Shown here: positions 1-4,837 of the stretch, in pieces
Position numbering within the stretch: the stretch's first letter is position 1
Layout: every line of letters begins with the position of its first letter
Origin: JBHIBR01 sp046759145 [NCBI: Nitrospinota bacterium]
GTDB lineage: Bacteria; UBA8248
DNA length: 10,460 nt
Assembly: GCA_046759145.1 (NCBI GenBank)
Contig: JBHIBR010000033.1
Span: forward strand, 1-10,460
Reading direction: 5' to 3'
The notes under the pieces: generated by a model
Databases searched by the model: none
Told to the model about the DNA's origin: nothing
Seen by the model: the letters and a program-made list of their open reading frames with translations, nothing else
Program-made: the position numbers and the translations under genes

Positions 1-143
1 ACGTGGCGGAGGCGGTCTCCCTCATCCAGAACGGGCGGATCAGGCCCATCGTGGGCAAGGTCTTTCCCCTGAAAGAAGCCGCCCGCGCCCACGCCGCTCT
101 CGAAGGGCACGAGATCGTGGGGCGGGCGGTGCTGGTGATATGA
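1..143 (+). CDS. C-terminal end of a zinc-type (MDR) alcohol dehydrogenase / quinone oxidoreductase, partial
   Basis: Only the last 46 codons are in the window; the frame enters at base 3 and stops at TGA 141-143. The tail has the segment GRIRPIVGKVFPLKEAARAH followed by ALEGHEIVGRAVLVI. This is the usual ending of medium-chain dehydrogenase/reductases: the strand and helix before the end place the active-site domain over NADPH, and G-R/K-x-V is the final strand. The family oxidises alcohols or reduces quinones and enones with NAD(P)H in the cytoplasm. The catalytic and Rossmann parts lie outside, so subfamily and substrate cannot be given. It runs in the same direction as the next gene, but 275 bases and a poly-C tract separate them, so a shared transcript is uncertain. 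Confidence 0.8.
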   Translation, partial: VAEAVSLIQNGRIRPIVGKVFPLKEAARAHAALEGHEIVGRAVLVI

Positions 144-180
144 GGGGGAAGGGGAGGATGTGCCGGTCCATTCGGCTGTA

Positions 181-252
181 CCCCGACCCCCCACCCCCCC
201 CCCCCCCCCCCCACCCCCCCCCGGGCGGCCCCACCCCCCCGCCCCCGCACCC
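181..252. repeat. Poly-C tract (poly-G on the - strand), low-complexity spacer
   Basis: The spacer between the dehydrogenase tail and the next gene holds C-runs at 187-192 (6), 194-212 (19), 214-222 (9), 229-232, 234-240 and 242-246, broken by single A or G bases. The - strand therefore has at least four long G-runs, enough for a G-quadruplex, and the + strand could form an i-motif. A single open frame reads through it into the downstream gene as a proline-rich extension. That extension is not credible coding, because the gene has its own start and ribosome site at 406-421. Homopolymers this long are prone to sequencing or assembly error, so the exact length should not be trusted. Confidence 0.85.
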
Positions 253-365
253 TACCGCGCGCGGGAGAGCCCGGCCCTGCCGGCCAACCCGCGCGAGTTC
301 CCGGACGGGGCGGGCGCACACGTGGAAACTCGCAGGCCCGAACTCCGGAAGTCTTGCCCCGCGCG

Positions 366-379
366 CCCCTCGTGAGGGG
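366..379 (+). other. Small hairpin in the leader of the carboxymuconolactone decarboxylase-like gene
   Basis: CCCCT (366-370) and AGGGG (375-379) form a five-pair GC-rich stem with a CGTG loop, 26 bases upstream of the ribosome binding site at 406-411. No T-run follows, so it is not a recognisable intrinsic terminator. It may be a chance structure in GC-rich DNA. Confidence 0.3.
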
Positions 380-418
380 TGTTCCCGCTCATCTCTCCTC
401 TTTCCGGGAGGCCAAGCC

Positions 419-820
419 GTGGAATACAGCGAACTCTACAAGAAAGGTCTCGAGGTCCGCCGCCAGCTCTTTGGCGAGAAGCCCGAGCACGAAGAGCGCC
501 GCAAGATGATCGAGCGCCTGGACCCCGCCATCTCACGCCACATCCACGAGTTCGCCTTCGGGACCATTTACCACCGCCCGCGCTTCAGCGTGAAGCAGCG
601 CCAGCTCCTCGCCCTCATGGCCCTCATCGTCCTCGACCGCACGCCCGAGGTGCGCGCGCACATCTTCGCGTCCCTGAACCTGGGCTGGGAGAAAGAGGAC
701 ATCCTGGAAGTCATCGCCACCGCCATCGTGTACGGAGGTTTCCCCGTCATGGTGAACGCCGTGAAGGCGGCCGAGGAGGTGTTCCGCGAGTGGGACGAGA
801 AAAAGGGGACGGGCCGCTGA
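419..820 (+). CDS. Carboxymuconolactone decarboxylase (CMD) family protein
   Basis: The product is 133 residues, the usual size of single-domain gamma-carboxymuconolactone decarboxylases, which act in aromatic-acid (protocatechuate) catabolism or as related decarboxylases and hydrolases in the cytoplasm. Family features are the helix KQRQLLALMALIVL (59-72), the conserved His in EVRAHIFASLNLGW (77-90, His81), and EDILEVIATAIVYGGFPVMVNAVKAAEEVF (93-122 region), which matches the family's E-I-x-E-v-x-x-x-x-x-Y-x-G-F-P pattern. The CxxC of the AhpD peroxidase branch is absent. I chose GTG 419 because GGGAGG (406-411) sits seven bases before it. Upstream in-frame ATGs would add an implausible poly-proline stretch encoded by the C-tract. 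The gene converges on the ABC ATPase gene, with only 15 bases between stops. Its substrate is not determinable; other members do not act on carboxymuconolactone. Confidence 0.85.
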   Translation: MEYSELYKKGLEVRRQLFGEKPEHEERRKMIERLDPAISRHIHEFAFGTIYHRPRFSVKQRQLLALMALIVLDRTPEVRAHIFASLNLGWEKEDILEVIATAIVYGGFPVMVNAVKAAEEVFREWDEKKGTGR

Positions 821-835
821 GCTTCGTCCCCGGGC

Positions 836-1927
836 CTAGAGGATCGCCCTCCCGCTCGCGGGGTCGAAGGCGTGCACGCGGCCCGGGACGGGCGCCAAGC
901 GGAGGCGTTGCCCCTCCCTGACCTTGGCACTGGCTTCCACCCGGGCGGTGAGGGACTCTCCCTCCACGTCCAGCTCCAGGAAGATATCCGAGCCGACGGG
1001 CTGGACGATTCCCACCGCCGCCTCGAAGGCGCCCTCGGCCCCTCCGCCCATGTCGAGGCGCAGGTCCTCCGGCCGGACCCCGAAGGCCACCTCACGGTCC
1101 CGGAAATCCTCGACCCCGCGGGCCCCCTCCGGGGGGACGGGCACCCGGAACCCCTTCCCCTCGAAGAAGAGCCTCCCGTCAGCCGCCCGCACCCGGGCGG
1201 GGAGGAAGTTCATGGCGGGACTCCCGATGAAACCCGCCACGAACTGGTTGGCCGGCCTGCGGTAGACCTCCATGGGGGTGCCCACCTGTTGGACGGTGGC
1301 GTCCAGCATGATGACGATGCGGTCCCCCATGGTCATGGCCTCCACCTGGTCGTGGGTGACGTAGACCGAGGTGGCGTTGAGCCGGTGGTGGAGTTTCCGC
1401 AACTCGACCCTCGTCTGGACGCGGAGCTTGGCGTCCAGGTTGGAGAGGGGCTCGTCGAAGAGGAAGACCCGCGGGTCGCGCACGATGGCCCGGCCCACCG
1501 CCACCCGCTGGCGCTGGCCGCCGGAGAGCTGCCGGGGGCGTCGTCCGAGGAGCTCGCCGATCCCCAGGATGCTCGCGACGCGGTTCACCCGCTCGTCGAT
1601 CTGTTCCTTGGGCAGGCGGCGGAGCTTGAGGCCGAAGGCCATGTTCTTGTACACGGTCATGTGGGGGTAGAGGGCGTAGTTCTGGAACACCATGGCGATA
1701 TTGCGGTCCCGGGGGAGCACGTCGTTCAGGCGTCGCCCGTCCAGATAGATGTTCCCGCTCGTCACATCCTCCAGGCCGGCGATGAGCCGGAGCGTGGTGG
1801 TCTTCCCGCAACCCGAGGGGCCGAGCAGGACCACGAACTCCCGGTCGTGGATGGCCAGGTTCACATCCTTGACCGCGGTGACCTCCCCGAACCTCTTGGT
1901 GAGATTCTCCAGAAGCAACTCGCCCAT
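836..1927 (-). CDS. ABC transporter ATP-binding protein, MalK/UgpC-type (sugar or glycerol-phosphate importer)
   Basis: This 363-residue ATPase has the full carbohydrate-uptake architecture: a nucleotide-binding domain (about 1-235) then a TOBE regulatory/OB region (about 240-360). All motifs are intact: Walker A GPSGCGKT (36-43), Q-loop Gln82 in VFQNYALYPHMTV, signature LSGGQ (134-138), Walker B VFLFDEP (154-160), D-loop SNLDA (162-166) and switch His192 in VTHDQVEAMTMGDR. The C-terminal FGVRPEDL stretch is typical of UgpC/MalK/MsmK. Known relatives power uptake of sugars, polyols or glycerol-3-phosphate from the inner face of the cytoplasmic membrane. AGGAG (1936-1940 on the - strand) lies eight bases before the ATG. 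No permease or binding protein is adjacent: the upstream side leads to tRNA-Leu and the downstream side to a convergent gene. It may therefore serve a transporter encoded elsewhere. Substrate unknown. Confidence 0.93.
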   Translation of the reverse strand: MGELLLENLTKRFGEVTAVKDVNLAIHDREFVVLLGPSGCGKTTTLRLIAGLEDVTSGNIYLDGRRLNDVLPRDRNIAMVFQNYALYPHMTVYKNMAFGLKLRRLPKEQIDERVNRVASILGIGELLGRRPRQLSGGQRQRVAVGRAIVRDPRVFLFDEPLSNLDAKLRVQTRVELRKLHHRLNATSVYVTHDQVEAMTMGDRIVIMLDATVQQVGTPMEVYRRPANQFVAGFIGSPAMNFLPARVRAADGRLFFEGKGFRVPVPPEGARGVEDFRDREVAFGVRPEDLRLDMGGGAEGAFEAAVGIVQPVGSDIFLELDVEGESLTARVEASAKVREGQRLRLAPVPGRVHAFDPASGRAIL

Positions 1928-1979
1928 CGCCCCCTCTCCTCGCGTTTGCTGCTCCAGAAGGCCTCTGGCGTTGCCGCGA

Positions 1980-2015
1980 TGAATTCAGCATAGCCCAGAC
2001 TAGCTGGCACATCAA
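1980..2015 (-). promoter_or_regulatory. Candidate sigma-70-type promoter for the ABC ATPase gene
   Basis: On the - strand TTGATG (2010-2015) and TATGCT (1987-1992) are separated by exactly 17 bases. Each hexamer matches four of six consensus bases. Transcription would begin near 1980 and give a leader of about 53 bases before the ATG at 1927. Spacing and position are good, but the hexamers are imperfect and no experimental support is visible. Confidence 0.4.
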
Positions 2016-2257
2016 GCGCATCCGCGCCCGCTCGCGGGCTTCTGCATAGTCTCGCCCGGAGCACCCTCAGAAATAATCCCCCCCTCCTTCGTCGCCTGGA
2101 GATTATCGGGGAAGGACCGCCCCCCCCGAACCCTCCGCCGCTCCACAGACCGCGGGGGCCGTCAAGGCGTAAATTCGCGCCCCCGCCACCGGGTCCGCCA
2201 CCGCGATCCGCCCGTCGAGGGCGTGGGCCCCGCCCTGAAGGGCGCTGGTCCCCCCGA
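2016..2257. other. Spacer without a recognisable gene, between the ABC ATPase promoter and the tRNA-Leu module
   Basis: I see no gene I can name here. On the - strand one frame stays open from the 66-bp repeat down to TAA at 2103-2105 and reads plausibly (for example ALDGRIAVADPVAGARIYAL). It has no start codon with a ribosome site and no family I recognise. It could be the tail of a decayed gene or a chance frame in GC-rich DNA. Confidence 0.4.
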
Positions 2258-2323
2258 ACAAAAAGACACCCTCGAGCCATCCGGGCCTGGACAGGGTTGC
2301 ACAATTTGTTGAAAATCAAAGAA
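2258..2323 (+). repeat. 66-bp block upstream of tRNA-Leu(CAA), copy A
   Basis: This block ends at the first base of the tRNA and aligns without gaps to 3665-3730, the block that ends at the first base of tRNA-Leu(TAA). I count nine mismatches in 66 positions. The longest shared parts are CCATCCGGGCCTGGAC and GTTGAAAATC. Its fixed position suggests the tRNA and its upstream sequence were duplicated as one unit, and the block may hold the tRNA promoter. I could not find a convincing -35/-10 pair at the expected distance. Confidence 0.85.
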
Positions 2324-2410
2324 GCCGGAGTGGCGGAACGGTAGACGCAGGGGACTCAAAATCCCCCGGGACCTGGTCCCGTGTGGGTTCGAATCCCACC
2401 TCCGGCACCA
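2324..2410 (+). tRNA. tRNA-Leu (anticodon CAA, reads UUG)
   Basis: An 87-base class II tRNA with all parts visible: acceptor stem GCCGGAG (2324-2330) paired with CTCCGGC (2400-2406), discriminator A2407 and encoded CCA (2408-2410). The anticodon stem GGGGA/TCCCC encloses CTCAAAA, giving anticodon CAA at 2357-2359. The long variable arm GGGACCTGGTCCC is typical of leucine tRNAs, and the T-arm GTGGGTTCGAATCCCAC is complete. It decodes UUG leucine codons. No intrinsic terminator is evident directly downstream. Its closest relative in the window is the second tRNA-Leu at 3731. Confidence 0.96.
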
Positions 2411-2472
2411 AATTTATCAATCCCTTTCGGCATCCTGGCGATCATCGGTGGGAGCTTCAGAGGGGGCTATTG

Positions 2473-2652
2473 CTACGAAGCTGCCACCACGACGTCCCCG
2501 CTCTCCACCCACTCGTCCGTGGCGTGCATCTGCGAGGTCGACCCCGGGCCGAGGATCACAGTCGGGGTCTGCCCCAAGGTGTTCAGGAAGCGGGCGTCGG
2601 CCGCACCCTCGCGGCCTTCGCCCCAATTGCTGCGGGATAGGGTGCGCACCGG
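2473..2652 (-). pseudogene. C-terminal remnant of an M20-family metallopeptidase / deacylase (ArgE/DapE-like)
   Basis: Reading on the - strand to TAG at 2473-2475, the frame gives GREGAADARFLNTLGQTPT, then VILGPGSTSQMHATDEWVES and GDVVVAAS. This is the standard ending of M20 zinc hydrolases (acetylornithine deacetylase, succinyl-diaminopimelate desuccinylase, carboxypeptidase G2-like). It has the DAR substrate-binding motif, the GPG turn, and the His that ligates the second metal in the MHATDEWVE block. An in-frame TAA at 2653-2655 cuts it off just upstream, and no other part of the roughly 400-residue family could be found between here and the TPR gene. With only about 59 codons, no start and no catalytic domain, it is a decayed fragment. 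Parent function (amino-acid deacylase or peptidase) is not resolvable. Confidence 0.75.
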
Positions 2653-2894
2653 TTAGAATCCCCTCCCCTGCGGACCCTCCTGAGATAATAGTTATAGGAC
2701 AACTTCAAGGCTTCCGGCCGGTCAAGCGCATTGGCCCTGCCGTCCACAGTTTGCCCCCGGGGTTCCCCCTCCGGGGCGGGGACGTCTGCGGAGCCCGACC
2801 TGGCCCTGGGGATCGATGTTTTTGAGCCAGGGGCGATTGCGCGGAGGGGTTCGTAGACATCAGAATGGGTCCAAAAAGCAGGGAAAGGAGACGG
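2653..2894. other. Spacer before the TPR gene; no gene seen
   Basis: Contains AT-richer sequence near 2682-2702 and a GC-rich inverted repeat, CCCCGG/CCGGGG, around 2754-2776. No convincing promoter pair or gene was identified. It may include degraded sequence of the M20 gene that can no longer be recognised. Confidence 0.35.
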
Positions 2895-2951
2895 ATGAAC
2901 ATGGCGGCAGCCAGTGCTCTCATCGGGAGGCGGGAGCCCTCGGCGCCATGA
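2895..2951 (+). CDS. Putative 18-residue upstream ORF coupled to the TPR gene
   Basis: AAAGGAG (2884-2890) precedes ATG 2895 by four bases, or a second in-frame ATG at 2901 by ten. The frame encodes MNMAAASALIGRREPSAP and stops at TGA 2949-2951. That stop overlaps the ATG of the TPR gene as ATGA, the classic layout for translational coupling. The peptide resembles nothing I recognise. It could be a leader whose translation opens the TPR start region, a small protein in its own right, or a chance arrangement. The TPR gene's own ribosome site (GGGAG, 2932-2936) is 11 bases from its start and thus weaker, which favours coupling. No conservation data are available. Confidence 0.4.
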   Translation: MNMAAASALIGRREPSAP

Positions 2952-3523
2952 AACGTCGAAGGGCAAGGGTCGCCTTTGTGCTTCTGCTCCTCGGCGCCCT
3001 CGCCGCAGCTCCGATTCGGGCGGAGGAGGTCGAGGAGAAAGAGCCCTCCCTCCTGGCCACCCTCCTCTGGGAGCGGGGCCTCCTCCTGCACGCGCTCGGC
3101 CAGTACGAGTTGGCGGTCGGACACTTCCGCAAATCCATCGAAGTGCGCCCCACCGCCGAGGCCCACACCTACCTGGGCTGGTCCCTCAGCAAGCTGGGCC
3201 GGCTTGAGGAGGCGATCGGGGAGTGCAAGAAGGCCATGGCGCTGGACCCTGAGTTCGGAAACCCCTACAACGACATCGGCGTCTACCTCATCGAGCTGGG
3301 TCGCCCCAACGAGGCCATCCCCTATCTCGAGAAGGCCATCCGGGCCAAGCGATACTGCTGCTATCAGTTCGCCCACTTCAACATGGGCCGGGCGCTCTAT
3401 TTGCGGGGTGAGCTGGCCGAGGCGCGGCGCTCCTTCAAGCGGGCGCTCGAGGTGGACCCCGACTACGCCCCCGCCCGCGAGGCCCTGCGCGCCCTGAGGG
3501 AGCAAGGCTATAGGGACCTTTGA
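2948..3523 (+). CDS. Secreted or periplasmic TPR-repeat protein
   Basis: The product is 191 residues. Residues 1-25 form a signal peptide: basic MKRRRAR, hydrophobic VAFVLLLLGALAAA, and a likely cut after APIRA. The mature part is four tetratricopeptide repeats (about 34-68, 69-102, 103-136 and 138-172). The consensus is clear, for example LGRLEEAIGECKKAMALDP (83-101) and RGELAEARRSFKRALEVDP (153-171). TPR stacks bind proteins and, in the periplasm, often scaffold envelope complexes; no partner is evident here. I chose ATG 2948 over the in-frame ATG at 2816 because it starts exactly at the signal peptide, and the upstream extension is polar and unlike the rest. Cys94, Cys137 and Cys138 would be exposed to the periplasm. 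It lies between the two tRNA-Leu genes, and an 18-codon ORF overlaps its start. Confidence 0.85.
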   Translation: MKRRRARVAFVLLLLGALAAAPIRAEEVEEKEPSLLATLLWERGLLLHALGQYELAVGHFRKSIEVRPTAEAHTYLGWSLSKLGRLEEAIGECKKAMALDPEFGNPYNDIGVYLIELGRPNEAIPYLEKAIRAKRYCCYQFAHFNMGRALYLRGELAEARRSFKRALEVDPDYAPAREALRALREQGYRDL

Positions 3524-3664
3524 GATCCGCCCCCGGCGAGGCCCGCCCTCGGGAGATCGCCCGGGATGGCGTCTTCGGTCGCAAGCCGTAGACCATGTGG
3601 GTCTCCCGGCGGACGAACGCCGCCAGGCGGACCGGCTCGCCCCGGAGCTGCCGGGGCACAAGAC
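3524..3664. other. Short spacer between the TPR gene and the second tRNA-Leu module
   Basis: About 140 GC-rich bases. A short dyad (CGAGG/CCTCG near 3535-3550) follows the TPR stop, but it has no T-run and is not a clear terminator. On the - strand one frame stays open and continues into the 66-bp repeat, but I recognise no family in it. Confidence 0.3.
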
Positions 3665-3730
3665 ACAAAAAGACACTCTCGGGCCATCCGGGCCTGGACG
3701 GGGTAGCGTAATTCGTTGAAAATCGAAGAT
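3665..3730 (+). repeat. 66-bp block upstream of tRNA-Leu(TAA), copy B
   Basis: This is the ungapped partner of 2258-2323, with nine mismatches by my count. Similarity stops being obvious upstream of 3665 and continues downstream through the tRNA body. Copy B differs from copy A mainly by transitions (A/G and C/T), as expected from an old duplication rather than recent gene conversion. Confidence 0.85.
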
Positions 3731-3817
3731 GCCGGGGTGGCGAAAGGGCAGACGCGGGGGACTTAAAATCCCCTGGGGCCCAGCCCCGTGCGGGTTCGAC
3801 TCCCGCCCCCGGCACCA
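3731..3817 (+). tRNA. tRNA-Leu (anticodon TAA, reads UUA and UUG)
   Basis: An 87-base class II tRNA: acceptor GCCGGGG (3731-3737) pairs with CCCCGGC (3807-3813), then discriminator A3814 and encoded CCA (3815-3817). The anticodon stem GGGGA/TCCCC encloses CTTAAAA, giving TAA at 3764-3766. The variable arm GGGGCCCAGCCCC and T-arm GCGGGTTCGACTCCCGC are intact. Compared with the first tRNA-Leu it has the same length, the same anticodon stem and a single base change in the anticodon (C34 to T34). Substitutions elsewhere keep pairing: acceptor A-T becomes G-C, and a T-stem T-A becomes C-G. An intrinsic terminator follows ten bases later. Confidence 0.96.
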
Positions 3818-3826
3818 ATTTCTCTC

Positions 3827-3859
3827 AAGGGGCTGGCAACGCAAGCCCCTTTTCTTTTT
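3827..3859 (+). terminator. Intrinsic (rho-independent) terminator of the tRNA-Leu(TAA) transcript
   Basis: AAGGGGCT (3827-3834) pairs perfectly with AGCCCCTT (3844-3851) around a nine-base loop. It is followed by TTCTTTTT through 3859. Position just after the tRNA CCA end and the T-run make this a strong call. Confidence 0.9.
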
Positions 3860-4151
3860 GGCGTTTAGGGGAGGTGCCCTCTCCTTACGCGAGGGATGCC
3901 GAGGGAGTTGGGAGGAGGTGGAGGGAGGGGAAAAGAGGCGGACGATCCGGCACAAAATCCGGCACAGTAAATTTTGCCACCTGTAGAACCACCCCTCCCT
4001 TGGGCCTTCCCGGCTCACCCCCAAGGACGCCCCATCCTCCCCATAGAGTGCCCCTCTCAGCGCCACAGAGGCTCCAGGATGACCGAACGGGGGCGGCGAG
4101 GGTCCCCCCCCTTTCCGAAGTTGGCCTCGATGCGGGTGGAGACGGCCACGC
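3860..4151. other. Spacer with a purine-rich tract and a 12-bp tandem repeat; no gene seen
   Basis: The + strand at 3899-3940 is almost all purine with several GGG runs, a possible quadruplex-forming stretch. ATCCGGCACA occurs twice, at 3945-3954 and 3957-3966, as a 12-bp direct tandem. It is followed by a short AT-rich patch around 3967-3975. Frames running through here have no ribosome site or recognisable family. I found no third copy of the tRNA 3' end, so there is no sign of an attachment-site repeat. Confidence 0.4.
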
Positions 4152-4676
4152 CTACTGGCGCCAGGGCGGCACCTTCTTCGCGCCCTTCTTCCTCTCCTCC
4201 TTCGAGCCAACCGGGGCGCCGGAAGGGCGGATGAGGCTCACCTCCATCAGCTCCGATCCCTGCCGCCAGATGCGCGTGCCAATCTCCTCCATCAGCTCCC
4301 ATTCGGATTGCGGGATCTGGGCGAATACGTTGCCGCGCTCGTAGCCGCGCCACTCGCTGCGCAGGTATTCAGGCCCGTAGAAGAAGGCAACCACCTCGGT
4401 ACCCACCATCTCGTGCGGGCCGTAGTCGCGCTCGAATTCGCGCCAATACATCATCTCCCCGCGGCTAATGACGAACTGCGCGTTTTCCCGGTCGGGCTTC
4501 TTCCCGAGTGTCACGGGAAGGAAGCACTCCCGCCCGGTCCAACGGGCGTGGAAGGTGGCACCCTTGAGCGGGAGCTGGCTCGCGATGAGGTCGCAGGTGA
4601 TGGGAGCCTTCTTCTCGAGCAGCTCGGCCGTGAGCCTTCCCCCTCGGGAGAAGGAGAGCATGATGCGACGGGCCAT
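4152..4676 (-). CDS. DUF3830 family protein (cyclophilin-like fold)
   Basis: The 174-residue product opens with MARRIMLSFSRGGRLTAELL (1-20), then the EKKAPITCDLIASQLPL region and HARWTGRECFLPV (43-55). This is the pattern of DUF3830 proteins, small beta-barrels related to cyclophilins and of unknown activity. In family members the K-A-P-x-T-C segment and the A-x-W-x-G-R-E segment are the most conserved parts; both are present. The central GEMMYWR and FFYGP stretches also fit. The C-terminus (about 148-174) is a Lys/Arg-rich, probably disordered tail that I do not associate with the family. GAGG (4684-4687, - strand) lies seven bases before the ATG. The gene is divergent from ridA across a 161-base spacer with facing promoters. 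DUF3830 genes are often found near amidohydrolase and transport genes, which would fit the neighbourhood; its role remains unknown. Confidence 0.8.
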   Translation of the reverse strand: MARRIMLSFSRGGRLTAELLEKKAPITCDLIASQLPLKGATFHARWTGRECFLPVTLGKKPDRENAQFVISRGEMMYWREFERDYGPHEMVGTEVVAFFYGPEYLRSEWRGYERGNVFAQIPQSEWELMEEIGTRIWRQGSELMEVSLIRPSGAPVGSKEERKKGAKKVPPWRQ

Positions 4677-4711
4677 GGGACATCCTCACCGACAGGGAAG
4701 GTTTGGATACA

Positions 4712-4745
4712 GCGACATTCGCCAGTCGAGTTTATAATGAAAATC
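4712..4745 (+). promoter_or_regulatory. Candidate promoter for ridA with a perfect TATAAT
   Basis: TATAAT at 4733-4738 on the + strand is a perfect -10 element. The best -35 is GCGACA (4712-4717), with a short 15-base spacer, so the -35 is weak. This -10 overlaps the - strand -10 (4731-4736). The leader to ATG 4838 would be about 93 bases. Confidence 0.4.
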
Positions 4746-4759
4746 CACCCGCGCCGCAA
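4724..4759 (-). promoter_or_regulatory. Candidate promoter for the DUF3830 gene
   Basis: On the - strand TTGCGG (4754-4759) and TATAAA (4731-4736) are separated by 17 bases. The -10 matches five of six consensus bases. The start would fall near 4724, about 48 bases before the ATG at 4676. Confidence 0.45.
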
Positions 4760-4837
4760 TGAAATCCGAGGGGAGGAACGCCTCATGCGTGGAGGGTCAC
4801 TCCCCCCGCAGACAGGCTCACGCGAAGGAGGGTCGGC

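Noticed and set aside
140-418. N-terminal extension of the CMD-like protein from an ATG at 140
   Set aside because: The extension is a poly-proline product of the C-tract with no family match. A clear ribosome site and GTG start exist at 406-421.
872-1993. 373-codon frame on the + strand opposite the ABC ATPase
   Set aside because: The - strand frame has every ABC ATPase motif in order; the + strand frame is a low-complexity shadow.
2411-3664. A genomic island integrated at tRNA-Leu, with the two tRNAs as direct repeats at its ends
   Set aside because: Both tRNAs are complete and differ along their length and in the anticodon, whereas attachment repeats are usually identical and cover only the 3' end. 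No integrase or phage gene lies between them.
2705-4210. A 501-codon open frame on the - strand crossing the TPR gene and the second tRNA
   Set aside because: It runs antisense through an intact tRNA-Leu (the RESNPHGAGPQGILSPPRLP type of translation is a known tRNA shadow) and through a real TPR gene. GC-rich DNA leaves such frames open by chance.
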